Assembly (NCBI RefSeq): GCF_020400825.1
Contig: NZ_JAINVH010000037.1
Span: 1 to 64,000, forward strand
Direction of reading: 5' to 3'
Length of the DNA: 64,000 nucleotides
DNA from: Streptomyces sp. HPF1205
GTDB lineage: Bacteria; Actinomycetota; Actinomycetes; Streptomycetales; Streptomycetaceae
Shown: one piece after another, positions 25,095 through 33,501 of the stretch
How the letters are laid out: each line of letters begins with the position of its first letter
Numbering within the stretch: the first letter of the stretch is position 1
The notes under the pieces: generated by a model
What the model saw: only the letters and a program-made list of their open reading frames with translations
Told to the model about the DNA's origin: nothing
Database searches by the model: none
Position numbers and translations under genes: made by a program

Positions 25095-26713
25095 GAGGGG
25101 CGGCTTCCTTCCGTTCGCGTCCCGGCGTCCGTTCGCGGCCCGGCGTCTCCTCGCTCTCCGTGGTCCCCCCGCCCTCCGGCGCCCGCCCGCTTTCCCCCGG
25201 CCGGCGGCCCTCCGGCGGCCGCCGCGCGGGCGATGTTGCGGGCCATGCCGCCGAAGACCGCGGCGTGGAAGGGCGAGACGCTCCACCAGTACGCGTGGCC
25301 GAGCAGTCCGCGGGGATGGAAGAGGGCGCGCTGCCGGTACCGGGTGCGGCCCCGGTCGTCGGTGCCGGCGCGCATCTCCAGCCAGGCGAGGCCGGGCAGC
25401 CGCATCTCGGCCCGCAGCCGCAGCAGCCTCCCGGGTTCGATCTCCTCCACCCGCCAGAAGTCCAGGGAGTCCCCCACCCGCAGCCGGGCGGCGTCGCGCC
25501 GGCCGCGGCGCAGGCCGACGCCGCCGGCGAGCCGGTCGAGCCAGCCGCGGACCGCCCAGGCCAGGGGGAAGGAGTACCAGCCGTTCTCGCCGCCGATGCC
25601 CTCGATCACCCGCCACAGCGCCTCGGGCGAGGCGTCGACGGTCTCCTCGCGCCGGTCGGTGTAGAGGCTGCCGCCGGCCCAGTCGGGGTCGGTGGGCAGC
25701 GGGTCGCTGGGCGCGCCCGGCACCGACGCCGAGGACCAGCGGGTGGCGACCTGGGCGTCGCGTACCCGGCGCAGCGCGAGTTCCACGGCCGCGTCGAACC
25801 CCAGGGGATGGCCGGGCGGCTCCGCTACGTACGCGGTGATGTCGTTCTCGCGGCAGACGACCTCGTGCCGCAGCGACTCGGTCAGCGGGCGGGCGATGCC
25901 GCTGGGCACCGGGGTGACCAGGCCGATCCACAGGCCGGACAGGCGCGGGGTGAGCACCGGTACGGGCAGGATCAGCCGCCGCGGCAGCCCGGCGACGGCC
26001 GCGTACCGGCGCATCATGTCGGCATAGGTGAGCACGTCGGGGCCGCCGATGTCGAAGGCGCGGTTGACGTCCGCGGGCAGCCGCGCGGCGCCGGCGAGCA
26101 GGCGCAGCACGTCGCGGACCGCGATGGGCTGGATCCGGGTGCGCACCCAGCTCGGGGTGACCATCACCGGCAGCCGCTCGGTGAGGTAGCGCAGCATCTC
26201 GAACGAGGCGCTGCCCGAACCGATGATGACCGCGGCCCGCAGCACCGCGGTGGGCACGCCGCTGTCCAGCAGGATGCGGCCGACCTCCGCGCGGGAGCGC
26301 AGGTGCGGCGACAGGGCGTGCTCGGGCACCCCGGCCGGGGTGAGCCCGCCCAGGTAGACGATCCGGCGCACCCCGCCGGCGCGCGCCGCCGCGCCGAAGA
26401 CGCGGGCGGCCGTGCGGTCGGTCTCCTCGAAGGACCGGCCGGAGCCGAGGGCGTGCACCAGGTAGTACGCGACGGCGACACCGTCCATCGCCTCGCCGAC
26501 CCGCGCGGCGTCGGTGACGTCGCCGCGCACCACCTCGACCTCGCCCGCCCACGGCTGGTCCCGCAGCTTGTCCGGCGAGCGCACCAGGCACCGCACGCGG
26601 TACCCCTGGTCGAGCAGCACCGGCACCAGGCGGCCGCCGATGTACCCGGTGGCGCCCGTGACCAGGCACAGCTCGCGGCCGTCCGGGGCCTGCCCGCCGT
26701 CGCCGCCGCTCAC
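25091..26713 (-). CDS. SDR-family NAD(P)-binding protein with C-terminal DUF2867
   Basis: A 540-residue two-domain protein. The N-terminal Rossmann fold (LVTGATGYIGGRLVPVLL, then RGDVTDAARV and YYLVHALGSG) is an atypical SDR of the NmrA/complex-I-subunit type. The C-terminal region from about residue 340 is DUF2867-like, with a SRPBCC-type strand pattern (ENGWYSFPLAWAVRGWLD, VGDSLDFWRVEEIEPGRLL). It is translationally coupled to photolyase by a 4-bp overlap, a recurrent actinobacterial pairing that suggests a light-response role. Reaction unknown. Confidence 0.88.
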   Translation of the reverse strand: MSGGDGGQAPDGRELCLVTGATGYIGGRLVPVLLDQGYRVRCLVRSPDKLRDQPWAGEVEVVRGDVTDAARVGEAMDGVAVAYYLVHALGSGRSFEETDRTAARVFGAAARAGGVRRIVYLGGLTPAGVPEHALSPHLRSRAEVGRILLDSGVPTAVLRAAVIIGSGSASFEMLRYLTERLPVMVTPSWVRTRIQPIAVRDVLRLLAGAARLPADVNRAFDIGGPDVLTYADMMRRYAAVAGLPRRLILPVPVLTPRLSGLWIGLVTPVPSGIARPLTESLRHEVVCRENDITAYVAEPPGHPLGFDAAVELALRRVRDAQVATRWSSASVPGAPSDPLPTDPDWAGGSLYTDRREETVDASPEALWRVIEGIGGENGWYSFPLAWAVRGWLDRLAGGVGLRRGRRDAARLRVGDSLDFWRVEEIEPGRLLRLRAEMRLPGLAWLEMRAGTDDRGRTRYRQRALFHPRGLLGHAYWWSVSPFHAAVFGGMARNIARAAAAGGPPAGGKRAGAGGRGDHGERGDAGPRTDAGTRTEGSRPS

Positions 26714-27037
26714 CGCGGTCCACCGCTCATCGGCACCTCACCGACACCCGCAACCGACACCCGCAACCGGCACCTCACCGACACCTCGCGCCGCCTCGTC
26801 GTCTCGTCGCCGCCCGGTCGCGGCCTGGTCGCGGCCCGGTCGCGGCCTGGTCGCGGCCTGGTGGCCGCTTCATGACGCCGCCGCCCGGGCCTCCCCGCGG
26901 CGTGGCGCCCGTCCGCCGGGCGCCTGTACCCCGAGCCTGCCCCACCCGGCCCGGCGCAGACCGCGGCTGCGCCGACCGGCCGGGGCGGCTCCGCCCGATC
27001 GGGTGAGGGGGCGCGGCGGCCCCGGGTCCCGATCCTG
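26714..27037. other. Gene-free spacer with short tandem repeats
   Basis: No credible gene. It holds two copies of CGGCACCTCACCGACACC (from about 26731 and 26768) and CCGACACCCGCAA-type repeats next to the SDR start. An 11-nt repeat array follows at 26816, then a GC-rich run to the SRPBCC stop. A promoter for the SDR-photolyase pair could lie here. Confidence 0.5.
26816..26862. repeat. 11-nt tandem repeat (GGTCGCGGCCT), four copies
   Basis: Four head-to-tail copies of GGTCGCGGCCT/C plus a partial copy lie in the spacer upstream of the SDR gene. The unit length is not a multiple of three, fitting a non-coding location. Confidence 0.7.
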
Positions 27038-27550
27038 TCAGCGCAGCGAGAGCGCGGTGCGCTCCAGGAGCGGCGCCTTGTTCCGCAGGCTGACCGGCAG
27101 ACCGGCGTCCACGATGGCATCGCGGTCCGCCTGGGTCTTGAAGTCGAGCTGCACCTTCACGGTGGTCTGCCCGTCGGACTCGCTGAACGTGATGGTGTCC
27201 AGCACCTCGTGCGCTTCGGCGGGGGCACCGTCCGGGACCGGGGGCAGGCCCTCGAAGAACTCGCTCGAAATGATCTTCTCGTCCGGGACGACCTCGCGGT
27301 ACGTGCCGTGCAGGCCGCTGCCGATGGTCCCGGGCTTCACCCCGGAAAAGGCGTAGCTCCACTGTCCGCCGGGCCGCAGGTCGATCTCGGCGTCCTGCAG
27401 CTCATGGCCGGGCGCGGGGTACCAGCGGCCGACCAGGTCGGGCGTGGTCCAGCTCTTGAAGACCAGGTCCTTCGGGGCGTTGACCAGCATGGTCACCAGA
27501 AGCCGCGTGTCGGTCGGAAGTGCCACGGTCCCCGTCGTGTCGGCTGTCAT
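27038..27550 (-). CDS. SRPBCC (AHSA1-type) protein
   Basis: A 170-residue START-like domain protein. It contains TMLVNAPKDLVFKSWTTPDL, RWYPAPGHELQDAEIDLRPG, WSYAF and a C-terminal amphipathic helix, the pattern of AHSA1-type ligand-binding domains. Most bind hydrophobic ligands; the ligand here is unknown. It is the last gene on this strand before the repeat-rich spacer upstream of the SDR-photolyase pair, and lies 96 nt after the CMD-like gene, so it may belong to the preceding operon. Confidence 0.85.
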   Translation of the reverse strand: MTADTTGTVALPTDTRLLVTMLVNAPKDLVFKSWTTPDLVGRWYPAPGHELQDAEIDLRPGGQWSYAFSGVKPGTIGSGLHGTYREVVPDEKIISSEFFEGLPPVPDGAPAEAHEVLDTITFSESDGQTTVKVQLDFKTQADRDAIVDAGLPVSLRNKAPLLERTALSLR

Positions 27551-27590
27551 GGGCGTTCTCCTTTCGAGTCTCTCTGCTTGCGTGCCGGCC

Positions 27591-27629
27591 GTGCCGGCTC
27601 CGTGCCGGCTCCGTGCCGGCTCCGTGCCG
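27591..27629. repeat. 11-nt tandem repeat (CGTGCCGGCTC)
   Basis: Three full copies of CGTGCCGGCTC plus a partial copy sit in the 96-nt gap between the SRPBCC and CMD-like genes. Same unit length as the array at 26816 but a different sequence. Confidence 0.65.
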
Positions 27630-27646
27630 CGTGCCGGCCCGAAGGG

Positions 27647-28459
27647 TCAGAACCCTCCGCCGAGCACGGAGTCGTTCCGCTCCCTGATGTCCTGCGGCAC
27701 GGTCGCCTGGTACGCGGCCGAGAAGTCGGTCTCGTCCGCGGCGGTCTCGTCGGGTACCTGCAGGACGGTGAACCACCGGTTCAGGAGGCAGAAGTGCCCG
27801 ATCAGCCAGGTCAGTTCGACGATCTGGCTGTCGACGAGACGCTGGTACTGCGCGGGCGAGTACTCCCGCCACTTCTCGACGAACCCCAGGTCGAACCCGG
27901 TCATCTCCCCGCCGTCGGCCTTGCCGCGGTTGTAGAGGTCGAGTTCGTGCCTGAGCTGCTCGAACCGCGAGTCCTCCACCTCGTGGGCGTCCCGGGCCAC
28001 CATGACGCAGTAGTCCAGGCAGGCGTTCTCCCGGGCCGTGTAGACGTCGCGGTGCCGATCGTGCTCGTGCAGGTGGAGCAGCTTCCGGTGGCCCTCCGCC
28101 TCCCGTCCCAGCTTGGCGAAGAGGCTGTAGCCGATGAACGAATGGTGGGTGACCGAGTAGCGGCTGCGGTTGAACAGCGAGGTCCGGGAGATGCACAGTT
28201 CCTTCAGCGGCCGGTCGAGGAAACCCGCCCACTGGTGGCCGGCGTTGAAGGTGTCGATGTCGAAGATGACGGAATTGGCGTAGGGGACTTCCGTCATGGT
28301 CAGCGACGGACAGTGCCCCATGACCTTGATGAGGTTGTTGGGGAAGTGCCCCCAGGTCAGCTCGGCCTGGCTGTAGGCCGCCGCGGTGTAGTCGTCGACT
28401 TCGTCCCTCTGCAGAGGCCGGATGCGGGTCCAGGGTCCCTGGCGGATCTCGGTCGTCAT
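27647..28459 (-). CDS. Carboxymuconolactone decarboxylase/AhpD-fold protein
   Basis: A 270-residue protein whose C-terminal half matches the CMD fold: ARENACLDYCVMVARDAHEV, then EDSRFEQLRHEL, and VELTWLIGHFCLLNRWFTVL. AhpD proteins use a CxxC redox pair with a nearby His; here the cysteines are spaced CLDYC (CxxxC), so peroxidase chemistry is uncertain. The first 80 residues are extra. It is the distal gene of a five-gene operon with PLD-like, deoxyribosyltransferase-like, orphan and DNase I-like proteins, 40 nt after the PLD gene. Confidence 0.7.
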   Translation of the reverse strand: MTTEIRQGPWTRIRPLQRDEVDDYTAAAYSQAELTWGHFPNNLIKVMGHCPSLTMTEVPYANSVIFDIDTFNAGHQWAGFLDRPLKELCISRTSLFNRSRYSVTHHSFIGYSLFAKLGREAEGHRKLLHLHEHDRHRDVYTARENACLDYCVMVARDAHEVEDSRFEQLRHELDLYNRGKADGGEMTGFDLGFVEKWREYSPAQYQRLVDSQIVELTWLIGHFCLLNRWFTVLQVPDETAADETDFSAAYQATVPQDIRERNDSVLGGGF

Positions 28460-28499
28460 GGCTGCCTTCCTTGTCCTTCCTTGTCCTCGGGTGAAACGC

Positions 28500-30161
28500 T
28501 CAACGGCTCGGCCCGGCCCCGCTGAACAGGAGCCGTTCGCGCTGCCGCTGCGAGCCCTCGCGGAAGTAGGGCGCGGTCCATGTGTCGTCCGGCGCCAGCG
28601 CCAGGGAGCGGACCCCTGCGCGGTGGTCGTGGAGCAACTGGCGAAACGCGTAGTGGTCGAACATGCGCAGGAATTCGGTGAGGTAGATGTCGGCGACGGA
28701 ACGGTGGCCGGAGATGAGAAGCATGTCCTCGTCGTTGTCCGCGCAACTGGCGTGGCTGAAGTTCGCCGAGCCGGTGACGAGCATCGGCTCGTCGTCCAGC
28801 GGGTCGACGAGCAGGAACTTGGTGTGGATGTAGACGTGCGACTCCTCGCCCCACTGCTCGATCTGCCACCTGCTCAGCGTGTTGTCCTCGATCCGGGCCG
28901 GCATGACGTACCGGGTGCCGTCGATGCTGTCGAGCCGCTGGATCTGCCCGCCGGTGGGCCCCGGGGCGCCCACCAGACCGAACTTGACCACTGCCGGCGG
29001 GGAGCCGACCAGGTAGTCCTCGATGCGCTTGTCGACCCCGAAGGGTGTGGTCAGCACGACGAGGTGCCGGGCGTCCGACATGAGCGACAGGTAGTACTCC
29101 ATCGCCTCGTCGTGGGACCGGGGGCTGAAGACCACGCCGGGCCCACCGTCCTGCGACGCCGGCGGGATCGACGGCCAGGCCTGTTCGATCAGGGCCCTGG
29201 TGTCCTTGAGCGGGGGGTCGTCCTTCCACAGCGCCTGGTGCAGCGTGAGGTACGTCCGCGCCAGCGGCCGGCTGTACACCGCGTGTCCGACGTTGAGCTG
29301 GGCGTACACGGCGTGTTCCGTCATGTTCGTGGAACCGGTCCACACCGCCTCCGGGGTGCCCCCGCGCACCAGGACGAGGAACTTGTGGTGCGAGATGTGG
29401 CTGCCGAGCCCGGCGCGGGCGCGGCTGTACGGCAGCAGTCCGGCCGCCCGCAGGGCGTCGTGGTTCTCGGTGGTGGGCGCGGTCGACGACGATCCCGCGT
29501 CGTACAGGATCTGTACGGTCACTCCCCGGTCCGCCGCGTCCTTGAGCGGCTGCAGGAACTTCTGGTACTGCGCCTCGTACATCGCCACGTGCAGGGCGTC
29601 GCCGGGCCGCGCGCTCGCGATGAAGGCGGTCATCGCCTCCAGCAGTCCGCGGGACAGCCACCGCAGGGCGGGTTCGCCGGCCTGCTCGGGCGTTTGGCCG
29701 TCGAACTGGTCCACGTACGACTGGCTGGCGGCGCCGCTGCGGTTGAAGTGCACCTCGTGGCGGATGCCGTCGGCCGGGTCGGTCACGTTCCGCCCGTCCT
29801 CGGTCGCCACGGTCAGCTCCACCGACGGGCCGAGCCGTACGTCACCGGGCGAGCCGTGGGCCGCCGCGACCTCGTAGCGGTACGGTTTGCCCGGCTCGAC
29901 GGTGTAGTCGCCCCACCGGAACTTCTGGACGGGCGCCTGGTCCGTCGGCCAGTACTGCCGCCCCTGCTCCTGCCCGGCGAACGTACGGCGGTTGACGATC
30001 CACTTGCCGGGGCCGGCCCCCTCCCCGCCGTCCTGCCGCCGCACGGCGAACCCGAGGAGTCCCTGCCGCAGGGCCGGATCGACGTCGAAGGCGAGTTCGA
30101 CCACATTCGTACCGGCTATGGCCCGTACGGTCATGCCGTCGCGTCGCTGCGTCACACGCAT
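28500..30161 (-). CDS. Phospholipase D-like protein with two HKD motifs
   Basis: A 553-residue soluble protein with no signal peptide. The first 150 residues look like a beta-sandwich domain. The PLD-superfamily part has two half-sites. The first, near residue 255 (HHKFLVLVRGG, then WTGSTNMT), keeps His and Lys but has Val where Asp is expected. The second, near 440 (HTKFLLVD, then VTGSANFSHA), is complete. Such enzymes cut phosphodiesters in lipids or nucleic acid via a phospho-histidine; an intracellular location favours nuclease or phosphodiesterase activity. It lies 27 nt after the deoxyribosyltransferase-like gene in a five-gene operon. Confidence 0.85.
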   Translation of the reverse strand: MRVTQRRDGMTVRAIAGTNVVELAFDVDPALRQGLLGFAVRRQDGGEGAGPGKWIVNRRTFAGQEQGRQYWPTDQAPVQKFRWGDYTVEPGKPYRYEVAAAHGSPGDVRLGPSVELTVATEDGRNVTDPADGIRHEVHFNRSGAASQSYVDQFDGQTPEQAGEPALRWLSRGLLEAMTAFIASARPGDALHVAMYEAQYQKFLQPLKDAADRGVTVQILYDAGSSSTAPTTENHDALRAAGLLPYSRARAGLGSHISHHKFLVLVRGGTPEAVWTGSTNMTEHAVYAQLNVGHAVYSRPLARTYLTLHQALWKDDPPLKDTRALIEQAWPSIPPASQDGGPGVVFSPRSHDEAMEYYLSLMSDARHLVVLTTPFGVDKRIEDYLVGSPPAVVKFGLVGAPGPTGGQIQRLDSIDGTRYVMPARIEDNTLSRWQIEQWGEESHVYIHTKFLLVDPLDDEPMLVTGSANFSHASCADNDEDMLLISGHRSVADIYLTEFLRMFDHYAFRQLLHDHRAGVRSLALAPDDTWTAPYFREGSQRQRERLLFSGAGPSR

Positions 30162-30188
30162 GGGGCTCGCGCCTCCTCCCGTTGCTGG

Positions 30189-31112
30189 TCATTCGTGCGG
30201 CGGCGGGCCGTCGCGGACCTCGGCGGCCGCGACATCGGTGATCTGGGACCCCTTGGCATGGCCGTCGAGCTGCCACAGGATCCAGTCGTCGTCGGGTACG
30301 CTGCGCCGCTCGCGGGCGCTGTAGCGGTCCGGCAGCCGGACGTCGAGTTCTTCCAGGAAGGGCAGCAGCGGGTTCTCGATGGTGCGGCCGTCCTCGTGGT
30401 CGTCCAGCGCGATGCGCTCCCACCCGAACCTCTCCCGGTAGGGCGCGAACCCGAAGCCGTCGAAGAAGTTGTTCTCGCCGATCAGCGGCATGTACCAGAG
30501 GCTGGGGATGCCGCGCTCGTTCGGTTTGATGGGGGCTTCCTGCTCGACCTGGTCCAGCAGCCGGTCCCCCTCGTCGTCGCCGCGGCCGCGCAGGTGGGCG
30601 TGCAGTTCGTCCAGCGAGGGGCAGTTGATGGGCGGGCTGACGAAGAGCACCGGCTTGTGCTCGTTGCGCGCCACGATGATCTCGTGCGGCGTGCCGACGC
30701 TGTAGATGTTGGTCGGGCAGTAGCAGATCACGAAGTCGCTGGTGTCCACCATGCGCAGGTCGATGTGCTGCGTGGCGTAGTACTTGTGCGCGCACCAGGC
30801 CCGCGCGCGGGCCGCCTCCTGCGTCCTGGCGAAGCTCCAGCGCTCGCGGTCCTCGTCGGTGGACGCGCCTTCGCGCCCGTACTCGAACAATCCGCGCACC
30901 TCCGGTTTGACGAACGGGTCGAAGACCGTGACCTCGAACTCCCGCAGGAACTCCCCGACGCGGTTGCGCCAGCCGTGGGCCTTCTCCTCGGCCCGGGACG
31001 CCACGAAGTCCATCGGCCCGGACAGGTACACGCGTGTGTCCCGCAGCAGTCCGGGTGCCGTGCTGCCGGTCGGGCGGCTGGTCGGGCGGCTGTTCGGGCG
31101 GCTGGTCGTCAT
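30189..31112 (-). CDS. Nucleoside 2-deoxyribosyltransferase-like protein
   Basis: A 307-residue soluble protein. RVYLSGPMDFV at 27-37 is the opening strand and loop of the deoxyribosyltransferase fold. DTSDFVICYCPTN at 123-135 followed by SVGTPHEIIVARN at 138-150 matches the SxGTxxE(x)3A region, where Glu144 would align with the catalytic nucleophile; KPVLFVSPP follows. The last 120 residues are extra. The first 20 are a Ser/Arg/Pro repeat. Enzymes of this fold cleave or exchange N-glycosidic bonds of nucleosides or nucleotides. The ATG overlaps the stop of the 795-residue gene by 4 bp. Confidence 0.7.
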   Translation of the reverse strand: MTTSRPNSRPTSRPTGSTAPGLLRDTRVYLSGPMDFVASRAEEKAHGWRNRVGEFLREFEVTVFDPFVKPEVRGLFEYGREGASTDEDRERWSFARTQEAARARAWCAHKYYATQHIDLRMVDTSDFVICYCPTNIYSVGTPHEIIVARNEHKPVLFVSPPINCPSLDELHAHLRGRGDDEGDRLLDQVEQEAPIKPNERGIPSLWYMPLIGENNFFDGFGFAPYRERFGWERIALDDHEDGRTIENPLLPFLEELDVRLPDRYSARERRSVPDDDWILWQLDGHAKGSQITDVAAAEVRDGPPPHE

Positions 31113-33496
31113 CGCCGGCCTCCTGACGCGTGGGCGGGCTGCGGCACGTCGGTCCAGGCGGACTCGACCTGCTGCCGGACGGCGAGGAAGCTGTTCTTGA
31201 TCATGTCGTGGTACTCCACGTATGCGGCACGGAAGGCGTCCCAGCTCAGCTGGTAGGTCGCGGGGTCGTGGCGCTGACCGGCCAGGCAGGCCGCCAGCAG
31301 GTCGTCGAGCCTGTCCTTGCGGTTGGCGAGGCCGGCCCGCAGTTTGTTGTTCCGGGCCAGGGCTTCGCCGTCCTCCGCCCGGTCGGCGAGGAAACGGAGC
31401 CACCCGTCCACCTTGGCGTGGGATTCGTAACCCCGGTTGACCACGGCGAGGAAGGGCGAGACGTCCGAACTGCGCTCCTGCTGGAGCGTGCGTCCGCCGT
31501 CGGCTCCGGCGCCGCCCACGTGCAGGGTCCGTTCCGTCTCGGCGGTCCAGAACGCGGTCGCGGGGTTCCGCCCCTGCCGGGCGGCGTCCAGGGTCACGTC
31601 GCTGATGATCCGGAACGCCTGCTCGGACTCGATCGACCCGGCCTGCCCCAGCACGATGCCGGCGGCCCGGGCGAGCCGTTCGCATTCCATGAACTGCACC
31701 CACGACAGCAGCGGTATCGCGCTGTCGGGTGTGCGGCCCAGGACCTCACCCGTGGCCTGGTCGACGAGGAAGTGCTCCCGGCGGTGCGGTTCGTCCTGCT
31801 CGTCCTTGCGGCCCAGCAGCACCCAGGTCTCCTTGTGGCGGGTGTCCGTCAGCAGGGAGGGCGCGCCGAGGACGGCCGCTTCCTCGATCATGAAGGTGAT
31901 CTTCCGGAAGGGGTCGAGGACCGGCCGGGCGGTGCGCGTCGGATCACGGTTGTCGACGAAGGCGTCCCACGGCTCCACTATGCCGATGGGCATGAGCATC
32001 ATGTGCTCGGGGATGTGCGGATTCGACCGGATCTCCTGCCACACCTTGCGTGCCGTCAGGGCGTCCAGGCACAGCCACATGCCCATCTTGAGGACGTCGA
32101 CGGACAGGGTGGTGTAGACGGACTGGATGCGCTGGGCCGCGGTCGCCGCCGTGTAGAGGGGATCGACCGGCCGGCCGTCGACCACCAGCACCCCTTGGGC
32201 GTCGGCGTGGTCGGCGATCGCGTCGAGTTCGTCCGGCTCCAGGTATTCGAGCAGGTTGGGCAGCCATTCGTCCTCCGCGTCGTCGGCGACCGCGACGAAC
32301 CTCAGGCCGAGCTCCCTGGCCGCGTCGACGACGGCGCACACGTCGTCGACCCGGTCGCCGCTGTCCTGTTCCACGTCCAGGTAGAGCGCGATCAGTTCCC
32401 GCTGGGCCGCGAGCACCGGATCGGCGAGGACCGGGGCGAGGGCGGCGGTGATCTGCCGCCGCGACAGGCCCGTGACGTCGTACGCGGCGCCCACCCGCGC
32501 CTCGGCCGTCGTCACCGCGGCCGCAAGTTCGGGCCGGCGCGGCGTTCCCGCGTCGCCGCGGCGCTCCTGAGCGTGGAAGCGGTTCAGCTGCAGGCGCAGG
32601 TCGGTGATGGCCTCGTCGGGGGTCCGGGGACGCACCGGCGGCTTGAACTTCCCGCCGCGAACGGGGTGGAGGTCGTCGATGGCGGTGGGATGCGGGAAGT
32701 TCCGCATCGGTATCGACTGCTCCTCTTCCGAGATGTTGGAGCTGGTCGGAACCGAGGCGGCGGACAGGCGCGTGGCCAGCGCCAGGAAGGGCGGGATGGG
32801 GGAAACCGCCTGGCCCGGCACGATCAGCTCCCCGTCGAGTCCGTAACCGACCTCCGTGCTCCGGGTCGCCTGTGCTTCCGGGGACAGCGCGATGCCCAGG
32901 GTGTAGAGGTAGCCGGCGTCCTGGTCGCTGGCGCTGACGAAGTGCATGGCGCCGGCCGGTCGGCTGCGGACGCGGTCGATGACCGCCTTGCCCTGGGGCG
33001 GGAGCGGGAAGAGGCCGCGGCTCGCCATGGCGGTCCAGCCCAGCGCGAGCGCGGCCTTGGCGCGGCCGGTCAGCTCGAAGCGGATCTCGGTCAGGGGCTC
33101 CTCGTCGAGGAACGCGTGCTGGACCCGGTCCACCAGTTCGACCGCGACCAGGGCGAGCCGGTCCAGGTGGTGCTGGGCGGCGAGCCGGCCGGGACGGTCG
33201 CCGTCCGGAGCCGGGCCCGCTCCCGGGCCCACCGGCAGGGACTGCCGCAGAGCCGGCTCCGCGTGCACGCGGTCCAGCACCGCGTGCGCCGCTGCCTCGC
33301 TCAGCGCACCGGCGCGCAGCGCCTCGCCCACCGTCCGCATCTGCTCGTCGGTCGCGTCCACCGGGCAGGAACGCGACGGCAGGCGGAGCCGGCCGTTCCC
33401 CCACGCGTCGGCATCCCCGGGAGGTGCCGGCCGGAAGACCAACTCGTCGTCGAGGAGCAGGCGGACGATCGTCGGACAGCGCACGTCGGATTCCAT
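31109..33496 (-). CDS. Large protein of unknown function (795 residues)
   Basis: I do not recognise this protein. It is soluble, with no signal peptide. A mixed region of about residues 1-290 contains TEIRFELTGRAKAALALGW. A helical charged stretch follows (RPRTPDEAITDLRLQLNRFH). The block from about 390 to 640 is strand-helix alternating, with LIALYLDVEQDSGDRVDDV, LRFVAVADDAEDEW, MMLMPIGIVEPWDAF, GAPSLLTDTRHKETW and ARAAGIVLGQAGSIESEQ, which could be a TIM-barrel-like or Rossmann domain. The C-terminal 130 residues are helical. It starts 5 nt after the DNase I-like gene and overlaps the deoxyribosyltransferase-like gene, so it is a core part of the operon. Confidence 0.75.
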   Translation of the reverse strand: MESDVRCPTIVRLLLDDELVFRPAPPGDADAWGNGRLRLPSRSCPVDATDEQMRTVGEALRAGALSEAAAHAVLDRVHAEPALRQSLPVGPGAGPAPDGDRPGRLAAQHHLDRLALVAVELVDRVQHAFLDEEPLTEIRFELTGRAKAALALGWTAMASRGLFPLPPQGKAVIDRVRSRPAGAMHFVSASDQDAGYLYTLGIALSPEAQATRSTEVGYGLDGELIVPGQAVSPIPPFLALATRLSAASVPTSSNISEEEQSIPMRNFPHPTAIDDLHPVRGGKFKPPVRPRTPDEAITDLRLQLNRFHAQERRGDAGTPRRPELAAAVTTAEARVGAAYDVTGLSRRQITAALAPVLADPVLAAQRELIALYLDVEQDSGDRVDDVCAVVDAARELGLRFVAVADDAEDEWLPNLLEYLEPDELDAIADHADAQGVLVVDGRPVDPLYTAATAAQRIQSVYTTLSVDVLKMGMWLCLDALTARKVWQEIRSNPHIPEHMMLMPIGIVEPWDAFVDNRDPTRTARPVLDPFRKITFMIEEAAVLGAPSLLTDTRHKETWVLLGRKDEQDEPHRREHFLVDQATGEVLGRTPDSAIPLLSWVQFMECERLARAAGIVLGQAGSIESEQAFRIISDVTLDAARQGRNPATAFWTAETERTLHVGGAGADGGRTLQQERSSDVSPFLAVVNRGYESHAKVDGWLRFLADRAEDGEALARNNKLRAGLANRKDRLDDLLAACLAGQRHDPATYQLSWDAFRAAYVEYHDMIKNSFLAVRQQVESAWTDVPQPAHASGGRR

Positions 33497-33501
33497 GGTT
33501 C

